Of a DNA stretch of 64,000 bases, positions 1 to 11,313 are shown one piece after another; position 1 is the stretch's first letter, and each line of letters begins with the position of its first letter. A program made the translations under genes and the position numbers. Source of the DNA: Lepidurus packardi. Its lineage: Eukaryota > Arthropoda > Branchiopoda > Notostraca > Triopsidae. Where the stretch lies: positions 1,054,001 through 1,118,000 of the forward strand of contig JAKZAN010000007.1 in NCBI GenBank assembly GCA_023053545.1, read 5' to 3'. Under the pieces are notes generated by a model. That model was not told the DNA's origin. It saw nothing but the letters and a program-made list of their open reading frames with translations, and ran no database searches.

Positions 1-1731
1 GGCAAGTGCTTCTTCATAAATAATTGCACTTTATAGCTGTGTGACAGTTTGTACGAAACATGTTGTCAGTCCATTTCCAGGACACATCAAGCCAAAGTTT
101 AAAATCATCTTTTTCGAAACTTGAGCTGCAGACATGATGCTAAGCTAATTTGAATTTGAGAACGTTAACTTAGCCATTATGGAAGTATTGTGCAAGAGAA
201 ATCTTGCTTCATTTCGTTTAGCAAGTCTATACGACCGTACTTCAAAACGACTTAACAGTTTAGAGCTTGCCATTAGTCTCAAGTGACTACCAACCCTTCA
301 CGCGCGTGGAGGGTTTTGGAGAAATGACATCAAATTCGGGCTATTGGCTCTTTCATTGGTTCGCCAACTGTAAACTGTAAACAAAAGAGGATTCAAACTG
401 GAAATAAAATACATTCGATACTTCTATGCGAATGTTCCAGATTCCTTTTTTATGGATGAGCGCCGATATAAAAATTAAGCTACTGTTCGACTGGCAATTT
501 CATTGGCGGACAAACTATAAACAAGAGTACTTCATGTGAACGAAAGTACCTTCGACACGTATCGGAGAAAGTCCCAGATTCTTTCACGGATAAGTTATAT
601 GCATAAGTTAAGTGCATATGAAAAGTTAAGCTAGTGATGTTTTAGTCTTGTTTGGTATTCAACGGAAGTTTCTATGCCGCGAAACCCTTTCCAGTGACCG
701 TTTTGCTCCTTGCCTGCCCCTAGTTGTAAGGCTTGGGCTCTCTCGCTCTCGGGATCTTTTCTACGCGCCATATTTGAGCTACAAAGTCCTCATAAAGCCT
801 GGCTGCTGCTGCAGAACTTTCTACAAACCCGCATGAGCCTGGGTCTCTGAGTTGCACACGAATTCGCGGTTATTGCGTGGAACTCTATGGAAGTGGAGGA
901 ACGGGGAACGAAGAGCTGCGGAGTAGAGACTGAGAAGAGACCTAACAGAACAGGGAGCAGCGCAGTGCAGCGACGCAAGATCCGGGAAGATCAATGAAAA
1001 CTATGTACAATGATGGAAGGCGAGGAAACGCTAGCACCTCAAGTCCAATCCACTTGACAGGCTCATTCTATGAGAGACTGTGAAGAAGGAAGCATTTGTG
1101 CTTTTTAACGCGAAGCTGTACTACAAAATCTAAAGTAGGCCTCTTAAAGTTTGTAAACCGTCCTGGCCGTTTCGCTAAATTGTCTCTTGATAATAACTTT
1201 GGCTTACGGCAAAAACCATCCGAGACACTACAAAACACACCAGAGGAAATTTACCTGGAAAGCAAGACTTTTGTGATATAATCGGTGTAAATCCTTGCTG
1301 CATTCCGTCAAGTGAAGAGGGTTGACTTCAAAAGTGATGGTAGTGTCCTAGGAACGTGAAATCTCACAGACGTGAGCGACGGAAGGTGTCAGTTAAGCTC
1401 TGGAAGCTAAACAAGGAGGCAGCCATGTAGTCAGGTCTGATAACAAGAATAGCCATTTTGGGAAATAATAATGTGGAGCACATGAGGAAGATTCATGCAA
1501 TAATAATAATGCTCGTAGTAAAGAGTATTCAACGCATAAGGTAATTAAGCCAAACCAGAAAAAAGAAGCATCTTCGGTAGTTTACAATGCCCAGAAATTG
1601 CGCCCATGAAAGTATAGTTGGGGATCTAACGTTTTGCGTGTGTTGATCTCACTTGAGGTACTTATTGTTAAACTCGAAAGACAGTTGTCCTACATCTTAA
1701 TTGTATCGTACATTTTAAACAGTACTTACTG

Positions 1732-1794
1732 TGGCAGTATTATACTGACTTCAAAGTAGTAGGCCTATTACATTTGGCAGTATTACACTGACTT
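1732..1794. repeat. Short imperfect direct repeat
   Basis: A 20-base unit beginning tggcagtatta is present at 1732-1751 and again at 1775-1794 with one difference, giving a 43-base period. There are only two copies, so this is a local duplication of no evident function. Confidence 0.5.
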
Positions 1795-4457
1795 TGGAAC
1801 TTGTGCTAATGAAAATGAAATAAAGCCAGTCTACTTAAAAGCCTATTTTGAACCTGTATAGAGCAACTGGAGTGGGTAAACGTTTTCCACTTCGGGAGTC
1901 ATTGCGAGTGTCTGGACTAGTACGATTGGAAGAAACGTGTGATAAACAACTGTCTACCCTAAATAACAATGTGCCACGTGTTTGTAAGTCTTGGGAAGTG
2001 AAGTAAACACCTCGCTAATAAACCAGCTTAAGCTACACCCAAGAATCCCAAATCTCGATTTACAGAATATTTGTTGGACTAAAGCACCGTACTTAATCAA
2101 CAAAGCGTGCCAAGTCATGACGTTGCCATTTCGACGTTGGATGGCGACTTTCAGCGTGTCCTTGTTTCTCATCAGTGAATTCCACACAGGTACAATATTA
2201 CATTGTTGAGCTTTTGCTTGCGTAAAATCGTTGGTACGTTAGTAGTTATGACGGCGACATTAGAAAAAAATGATACAGGAGTGCTCTTTTTTACTGGCGG
2301 TAACTTAAGTACTGGAGCACGGATTGTAGACAAACTTTTCTTTGTCGTTCTTCTTCGGTTGATCAGCCCTTCCAAGTTAGTTCAGCAGCCGAAACTGGCG
2401 AAACGATAGGACAAGAGGGAATTGCCCTCCTGTAAAAAAAGCCAAAGGAAATGTCTATAGAGAGACATTTTGAATGTTCCTTTAAATACCTTGTCGTCAC
2501 AAGCACAGCCAAGTGTCTTGCTGCAGTTCTTGTGATTGGCAGAGAGCTTTCGGTACGTTTTCTTCACATTGGCTCGAGATAAAATAACTGTGCCTCAGTA
2601 TAAGTGGTCATATAAGCCTGAGAGCAGAAGTTTAGGTTTGTCAAAATTTGGGAATATGCACTTCAAAAAGTTTCCGTAAAATAACCATAAATATTTGTAA
2701 ATACGTAGAATTTTCAAAATTTCACCATATAATACGTTACAGTTTTCTCTTTGTAACGCTGTTTACTATATTTTATTAGTACTATTACAAGTTTACTTTA
2801 TTGGCATGAAAGGTACCGCAATTATTTTGAAGAGTGTTTATTTGGCACAGTTTGAGTCGTATTTAGCGCTAATCAAAAGCCGGTAAAACAATGCAGAATT
2901 TTATGATGCTCTACCCGGTTGTAACTTGAACGCTCGCTACAGCTTTAGAGAGGAAATCTGAGCTAGAATCCTATTTTCAAGCTGCATTTCTATCCAGCTC
3001 GTTTCTTTGACTTACCTTCTGAAATGCGCTATAGACCATGCGGAAAAGAGAGGGAGACAAATCTACTGAGATGTCGTTGATAGAGCCTGAGTTAGTGCCT
3101 TTTGCTGTCTATCTTGCATATTTTGGTGGTGTTGTGGCAGCCAAACAATAAAAGGAAACATGTGATATCCGTAGAGACTGTAGATACGAGTTGAGACTTT
3201 TTTTCTTCTCTCTTTTGATATAAGGCTAGCCTAGTTATGTCTACATAGACCTTAGTGTATGTGCTATGAAAGCGAGAATGATGGTACCACGAAATGCAAT
3301 CAGAGCTGCATATTTCATGGCGTCAATACTAACGTATATACACATTTACACTTACCAACCACCACTGCAGTATACAAGAGAAGTCAGGTGTCACCTTCCT
3401 CTCCACCTCCCTCTCTCCTTTCGATTCCATTCATGCTATTGGCATGCGTACGTCTCTCCTTTAACACACTGAGACGACAAAGTTGCATACGGGATGAATA
3501 CTAAAGTTTACACCACCCTAATACACGACGAAGCGAGGAAACAAGCTTTACACAGCCTTTCAGACACAAAAATTAAGTACATAATTCTTTTGTGCTCGTC
3601 CTTAAATCTCGTTTACTTGTCTTGAGCACGGCGGTATAGTCGTGATTCGTGACGTTTTTTTTTTGTTCTAAAATTTGTTCTGGGAAGGAAAAATCTAACG
3701 CGATTCAGCCAAGGGGAAAATCTTGGAAAGACAAGACTAAATTTTGCATGGCAGAGCTCTCGGTTTCTATTGTCTTCATCCATCCTGTATGCTCCATTTA
3801 TCCTTGGTCTCAGCTTGACCACGCAATTCAAAAGGGGCAGCCAGAGCGGTGAACTGTCTCTTAGGCGGCGAGAGTTGACGAAGTCTAGAGGGAAATCAAT
3901 AATTCTAGCGCTTCGTAGAAAGATCCCCCAAGAAAAAATGAAATTTTCATTTTTTTCCTTGTCCTGCTCTTTAGGCTATCGCCGAAGAAGGACTAACGCT
4001 CTAAGCTTCTATATAAACTCTTCTTCTTTTACGACAAAGACAGTCGTACAGCACCACGCCTTGAACCTATCATCTAAATGAATAGCAGAAAACATCCTTG
4101 TGCTCGCCCCTTGCAGTCCCTCCCCATTTTCCCATCTGCCAGTCAAAAGGATCGTATTATATACTTTTACGGTTTCAGCCATCGGTCCACCGTCTATCTC
4201 CAAACTGAATGTTCGGCTTTCGTATGTCCCTATTTCCTCCCTGAAAAGTTCATTTTCAGAGAAAACCTTTGGTTGTAGCAAAGCATTCCTCTCACCAGCA
4301 CCGATCACGTGTGTGCATTTTTAGATGCCATCTTAGTTGTCATATTATCCCAGTTAAAAACATTCTAAAAAACTCGTTTTCTTCAGGTAAAAGAAGTTAT
4401 TTTTTTAAACTAAATGTTCAAGTCGTTCAGGGATACGTTTGGCACAGTTTGGGGTTA

Positions 4458-4502
4458 TTTTTCTATATATAGAAAATATTCATTTTTCTATATAGAAATA
4501 TT
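4458..4502. repeat. Two adjacent AT-rich palindromic units
   Basis: The unit tttttctatatatagaaaa followed by tatt (4458-4480) is followed two bases later by a shorter version, tttttctatatagaaatatt (4483-4502). Each is self-complementary around the TATATA centre, and the two look like a diverged tandem duplication. It may be simple AT-rich slippage. Confidence 0.5.
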
Positions 4503-7500
4503 AAATGGAGAAAAAAATATCCATGACAACTGGATGAAGTGGGAACAACACAGGAATGGAACACAACAGATGATTGGACGGGGGAAATACTCAAGCCAAT
4601 ACCCATACTAATTCATTTTGCATAATGGCGTGGCTGTCTAACTGCACACTTGTGTGGATTTTTAATTTTCTTTCGCGCCCTGCTGCTACCCGTCTGTCTT
4701 TTCTTTGAGCTTGCTTGGTTTCGAAACGAGGTATTGCTGCTCAAGCAAGGGCGAGAAGGGTTCTTAGCGAAAGTTCTTCCATCCTTTCTCGAAGTATCGT
4801 CTTTGTTCCTCTTAAAGATTAGCACGTAGCTCAGCCTGCAGAATTGTGAGAAGCTTTTCCAAAGGGTAGCCAATTCAAAGTAGGGCTATATTAAAAGCAC
4901 TTAAAACACTGAGCTCCTTAAGCCTAGGAAGCGAGAGAGAAAGATAGAAAAAAATACAGACATTCTTGTCTGGAAGAGGGAAGTCCTATCAAAGGTCTGG
5001 TTCGACGAATGCCTTTAATTATCAGTACCAGCAAGACATTGCCGGTTGCTAAGCGCCGGGAAAGGGCAAGTGTAAACATGATCTTTTTTCTGCCAGAAAA
5101 AGTGATTGTAAAAACGGGGTAATCCAGCCCTTTGCTACCGACACGACTACGGCGAGCTCAAATGTTCCCAAAGCAGAAGCTTCATATCTGCGTAAATACC
5201 AGCAATGATCGCTGCGTCCTAAACCCAACTATTTTTTCTATCCGCTTCACTCAGCAATATGCAGCCATTTCTGGCCACAGCGCCTCAGGCTTGTACGTTT
5301 TTCTCGTTAGTATTGTGTGACAAGTTCAAATAAATAAAAAAGATCTGAATCTAGTCTCGCAGCCCAGTTGCACCCTTGCTTATGAAAGCTGGTACTGAAC
5401 ACTTAGAGGCTTACATGCCATTAACTATGTAAGTGTCCTGGCAATGGTGGATGCGACGGCGTAACATTTGACGTCTTATACCGCTACATATTACACGACA
5501 GACAGTTACGCCAGCATGACAGTTTTTATGAGCCTCGTGTTATTGCAACAATGAAAGGATATCTGAAAGTACGGCAAGTTATTTAGTATAGGGAAGACGA
5601 ATAGAAACCTGGAAGTGGAACCTCTATTGTACGGTATTTACTCTTTCTTAACACCTGTCTTTCTTTTCCAAGTGACGTCCTCTGGCTGACCGGTAGTCTT
5701 AGGGATTCCCTAGAGTGGTTTGGTTGGCAGTATCTAGCTAGCCCTCAGCTGGGCCCAGGCTATTTAATGAATATACAATCTCCACCCCCGTAGAATCCCG
5801 TCACGGTGTTTCAGATCTCAAGTGTATCAGGCGACACTAAAATCAATAAGTCGCATCGCAGCAACAATGAAGATTTGATCCAGCTTCGTACAGGGTTTTG
5901 CTCTTGGTCCATAAGAAACTATACGCTGTTCCTAGCTGCAACCCTTCACCAGTACATGTCTTTGTCGAGATCCACTTCGCCAAGTCCAAGATAGCACGGT
6001 TTCTGTGAAGAACCTCTCAAAAAGCCAATGCCTAGATACCTATGAGACGCTTCTTGCCTTACTAGGAAAAGAGTGCAAAACTGGGGGGAAAACGGGGGAA
6101 ATCGTTCCCAAGGAGGATATTTGAACAAACTAGCCTTTGGCCCCTGCCACTCTTCTTTTAAGCTCGTTCCTGTATATATACATAAACTCATTCGCCTCTT
6201 CGCTAACCGAAAAAACTAACAAAAACACACGACGTCCATTACGCTATTAGTGGGTCCTTTTTGCCTCTGAAAGCCTCTATCCTACTAGATGGTCAAAACG
6301 CCAATAACTAAAATACGTAAACCGCTCGGTACGTGCATTGGAGGTTACTCACTAATTATTGTTCTGTCTAAGAAGGATTAGCTCAAGATTATTAAGCTGG
6401 AAGTCGTTCACTGCTCTATGGTAGAACGACTAAAGATAACTAAGTTAACAATGGGTCCTGACCCAGAGCTTAAATCGAAAACACGCCCTTCTTGTCTCAT
6501 TATAATTCTTCAATACAATCTGCCAACAAAAGCTTCGCTACCTCCCATCACGGAGTAACGTTGGGAGCTTTAAAAAATGTGAAGTTTTTCCCGTTGCTAC
6601 ATCAGAAATAATGACCATAGCACCGCTTGGCTACCTCTCTTCTTACTTATATATCATCTTAATCGCCCAGTTGCCGGAGACAGTCTACGGCAATAAAGAT
6701 GCAAGACGTACGGCCATTTTTTCCTCATAGTTTCCGCCAGCAGAAAGGGGCGGATTTAGCCAACCTTTTCAGTTGACACGCCTCCGTTTTCGCTTTCACG
6801 TCACAAGTTTCCTGAACTAAACCAAACCCAAAAGCCCAAGTTTATTATGCTTGAGTTGTTTCGTGGTAGAAACTTTAATGCTATCAAAGGCTTCCTTAGC
6901 TCTTTCGCTATCTCTTGCTTTTCAAAATCCTTAGCCAGAGTTTACACTGCTTATAGAGAAAAAGTTGAAAATCTTGATAGCCTAATTTTCCTAACACCAG
7001 TTGGAATTTGATGAACTCTCAACGATCCCTAATTCAAGTGTTTGCGTCAAACAAGCCGAGAGCTTTTAAAACAACAACAAAAAATATCCAAGGTAGCCAA
7101 GTGATTCTTCCGTTTGCCTAACCGTTAACTGTACTTGGATAAGGTAGCAAAGATAACGAGATAATCTGGAAAGTTAGAATTTATATCCACAGGATTATTC
7201 TTGGATTTTTCGTCCACTTGAAATGTGAGGTTCATGCTTTTATTTATTTATTTAGTTTTTTTAGGCTTCATCACAAGTCTAGAAAAGAGCAGAAACCCAG
7301 TATGGAGAATAAAAAAAGTTGTGAAGTTTCAGAAAGCTTACCTTTTTCCCCTAGTCAATATTAGACTCGTATGTATAACCCGGTGGCTGTATCAGTTCCT
7401 TTGGCGTAGGTTCGAAAACTTGGATGAATTTAATTTATTAACGTCTTGCAAAAAACTTCTCGTGTGTCAGATTAAGTTAAGTGTTACTGCAGTCACAGGT

Positions 7501-10482
7501 AATCAATGCAAGCCTGCTTTTCGCTAAATGAACATCTGTTGCATGGTACTTGGGAAAGTTGGTGACACCCATCATAAGTATATTCGGAATGATTTAGATG
7601 TGTGCATGCAATACATTACCCGAACCCATGTCTATAATGTGAAAGGCAAGTCAAATGGGAAAACTGATATACTAGTAAACTTCACAATCCCAGCGATGGA
7701 ATACTTTTGCAACTTTAATGAGGTTCGAAAATGTGAGCAATTTAACTTACGACTAAAATGCATGAATAGTCTTTATTGAATTCTAAGAGAAGTAAGCGCA
7801 TGTTAAAAGGTGACTTGCAAACGTAACACGGTATTTCACTTCAATTAGCATGAATGGTAGTGCCGTTTAAATTGTATCCCGTAAAAGCTGAGTCACTGCC
7901 AAAAATATCTTGGTAATTATATAATTAATTAGTGTCATACTTTGTATGTCAATAGATACTGTAAAACTTTTGGAATTTCACACATTTCTGGAACATTAAA
8001 AAATATAATAAAATCACATATTGTAGTATTCAATCTTTTTCCCATATATGGGCACAGAGGTACCACAATATTTCATACTAAAAATTACCAAGATAGTTTT
8101 TTTGCAGTCTGGGATTTGGAGGGTGGATTTGATATAATTAACTTCCGCCACAAGACAAAATAATCTTATTATTAAATGAGTCCTTCAATTAAGAATGCTA
8201 TAGGACTAACTAATTGAACATTAATTGTTATAATGATGTGTACCGCCAGAAAGAAACCAAGCAGAAAAGTACCTGTAAAATGGAGACAGACACAATGCTA
8301 AGTTAAGAAAGTATAAAAGGCTGTATGAGAAGAGCAATGCCAAATCCAATCGTCGCGGAAGGAACGATAACTCTTTCTCTTTCATTTTTTTTTGCTGGGA
8401 ACTTCTTCGTTCGCTCTACCATTGGCTTTTGTTTCTTTCCGATAAAAAGTTCTTCTTGTCCGGAAGTTTCTATGCTACTATACAAGTTATACGAGCGTCC
8501 ATCCATCACTCAAACAAGCAAAACCTTTTCCCTTTCAGAATGTATCTCATGCAATCCCGTGTGCAAGTCTATAACCTTAAGATGATATCTGAAAGCATAC
8601 GTGAGCCTTGCGTTAGACTCCACCCCATTCTTCTGTGTGTTTTCTGATTTGCTGATACCGCAAATCTTCCCCAGTCAATATTACTGTGACAAAGCTACTT
8701 AAGTTTTCTCACCCTGTGATATCTTTCTCTTCCGTTTATAAGAAAGCTTGACATGCTAACCAACCAAAAAAGCGCCTTGAATAGTTTATTCTGTGTCTAT
8801 AGAATCCTCAAAGTGAGCTTTTAGCTGGTACGGTCATATGGGATATGTGCCTTTGACATTTGCCCTATAGTGACATGTAAGCTAGACTTCCTTTTCTTTC
8901 AACGAAGGTTGGCCACCGAAAGTCCCTATTCAGATTTCGTTTCCTGGCAGCGTACCAGTTTGATAAATATAGAAAAAACCATGTGAATATTCATAATCGA
9001 TTGATGATCTAACGCGTGGCAAACGTGGAGCTTTGGGATCGAAACTGCTTATAAATTAATTTGGTTTAATAAAACAACAAGAAAGTGGAAAGAAAGTGCC
9101 ACCGAAAAGGACTGAACTATTCGTTAGTTGGAACAATTCCCAAATTTATTGAGTAAAGTTCTAGAATTATAATAACTTCGAGAAGATACAATCCAACATA
9201 CAACTTTTCAATAAAAAAAATCTAGAGAATCTGGAAATAAAATGTACACAAGCTAAGACAAATCGTCAAAATGCCACCCGTGTTTCCATCCTCGGTCATT
9301 CCACTTCCATGATGAAAAGAAACATTGTGGTACCATAACTTAACCTTCAGTTTACCTATCGAAGTTATTGGAAGCTTTAAGTTAACTCTTGTCCGGCAGA
9401 GATGCAAAAATGTGACAAATGCAGCACTTACCAGGAACTTTTACTGCCCCAACTGACCGGAAATGAGCCATAAAATGTCAATATAAAAGCAAATAAAAGA
9501 TTTTAAATTAATCATTGGGGACATTCCATGTTTTGTAACTGCTTTCGAATTGACTGCACTTTTGGGGGTAAAAACTATGTCGAAAACTCTTAAACTAGAT
9601 AGAATTCTGGGTTTGCTGCGTTACCAAGTTGCTATGATGAAAACTCAGGTCACCCTAAACGGGTTACTACGAAAGGCATTCCTATCACTGAGGGAGACAA
9701 AATGAGAAACCTAACTTACACGTATTCCTTTCACACACATTTCACTGTGTCATAAAAAGGGCAAAAAAGTACAATTTTTGAGAAATGTGGTGCAGCGGTG
9801 TGACACAGGAGTTCTTCTGTTCTCTTTTTACGTTTCTTTTGGGTGAGACTTGAATTCACTCCACTTTTGTATATGCCTATAATAAAAAGATACAGCCCCA
9901 TCTCTTGCTCTATTTTCCTGTAGCCAACAAAAGAATTTTCGCCCTTCGTTGCCTTTTTCCACATATTAAATTAAATCTTCTTGCCAAGCAACCTAGAAAC
10001 TCTGAAAAAAAGTTTTAGAATATAGATTAAAAAAATATGTTAACGTAAGAAAGTTTCTTTTCAAGAATGACGACTCTTCTGTAAGTCGGGACTCTTAATT
10101 TACGTTCTCCTTGCTCCCGAACGTTATACCTGCACTGAAAAACAGGCCGTTATATGTGAATCATGGTGGAAATATGGAATTGCCCTACGCCTTATACAAT
10201 TGGTTGAACGTATTCTGAACTATACCATGTGCGAGGCTGATGCAAAATTGATGAGCAAGGGGAGGCATTCCTATTTTTTTCCCGTTTTTTTTCGCATTGT
10301 AAATGCGACAACCTAAAAAAAATCCGAGGAAGGTTCAGGATCGTCCTTTGTGTCAAAGCAAAATAAAATAGTAGTAAAACCCTGTGTGGTTTCGTGCCAG
10401 AACTACACACACATATTTAGCACTCTGAAGCGATATTATCCTAAACCAGTCCCCCATTCTTCAGCAGCATGTAGGCATAAGT

Positions 10483-10545
10483 TATGCGTTACTGCAAATA
10501 CTAGACGCAAGTACTTACAAGCTATGCGTTACTGCAGTACTAGAC
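10483..10545. repeat. Short direct repeat upstream of dpr exon
   Basis: The sequence tatgcgttactgca followed by ctagac or tagac occurs at 10483-10506 and again at 10523-10545, with a 40-base period and a small indel between copies. It looks like a local duplication in non-coding DNA about 450 bases upstream of the first visible dpr exon. Confidence 0.5.
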
Positions 10546-10996
10546 ACATTCTATGTATAAATGCGCTGATTTCTTGCTGGATTTATTTGACTAAAGTGCT
10601 TGGTATACTTCTCTTTTTCATCAGCTTTCTTCTCCTTCTGGTCCCTTTTGTCGACAAAAAGCATCTGTTAAAAGCAACAAATGAAAACCATTACAAATCT
10701 CAATTCATTGCAAAGCAATTCGCCTGCTCTTCTTAACAAGCAAACATTCAAAGAACTGCAATTTTCTGCTAAGGCAGCCAATTATTTTAACTCCGCGGGT
10801 AAGTGAAATCAATCATAGGAACATTTTATAGGGCTGTTCGAGTGTCACTTGGCTCGTCAGGGGCTTTTAAGGTTCTAAATTCAGGAGAGGAAAGCTCCTG
10901 GGTTAAGATTCGTGACGATCAGCAAGTCTTTGAGAAGGGGGCAAGAATCACAGTAACCATTACCGACTGACTATATCACTTTTATCTTTGGCCCAG

Positions 10997-11313
10997 GGGA
11001 ATCGCAAATCGTAACTGGTCGGATAGGGATTGCTGAGCACAACATTGTGAGCTTAGAGAGAAGCGGCGAGGATTCTCCAGCTCTTTCAGCGGGTCAATTT
11101 CGATCTTCGTCCAAAGAGACCAACGGTCACAGCTATGGCAGTAGTTTACCCGGAGGTAGCAGCAGTCGAGGGAATCCGTCCTCATCGACACCTCTTGGCA
11201 GTACTCAATTCAGCGGGCCTCAATTTGTAAAAGAAGCTTCCAAAAATGTTACGGCACTCAAGGGGAAAACGGCGTATCTCAACTGCCGGGTCAAAAATTT
11301 GGAAAACTGGACC
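10997..11313 (+). CDS. dpr: dpr coding exon A: Ser/Gly-rich leader region and start of Ig1
   Basis: The acceptor follows a pyrimidine-rich stretch ending cccag at 10996, and the donor is gtaagt at 11314. The frame is open but has no ATG, and an in-frame stop lies upstream at 10954-10956, so this is an internal exon in incoming phase 1. The first 75 or so residues are low-complexity, rich in Ser, Gly and Pro. The last 30 begin Ig domain 1 (NVTALKGKTAYLNCRVKNLE) with its first disulfide cysteine. Confidence 0.85.

Larger units (their letters stand above)
1..10996. other. No gene recognised; upstream or 5' intron DNA of dpr
   Basis: I read all six frames and found no exon I recognise. Open frames are short (the longest is 128 codons, 10350-10736, +) and none resembles a known protein. 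The first visible dpr exon begins at 10997 with an acceptor in phase 1, so at least one upstream coding exon with the signal peptide must exist. It may lie here or beyond the left edge. The stretch holds A/T homopolymers, an AT-rich palindromic pair near 4458-4502 and small direct repeats listed separately. Confidence 0.5.

Noticed and set aside
1396-1417. ctctggaagctaaacaagg resembles part of 5S rRNA
   Set aside because: The match is limited to about 17 bases. The remainder of the 5S fold and its internal promoter boxes are absent.
7225-7527. Open frame starting with a signal-peptide-like hydrophobic stretch, considered as the dpr leader exon
   Set aside because: The hydrophobicity comes from a ttta repeat. 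No donor near it leaves phase 1, which exon 10997 requires.
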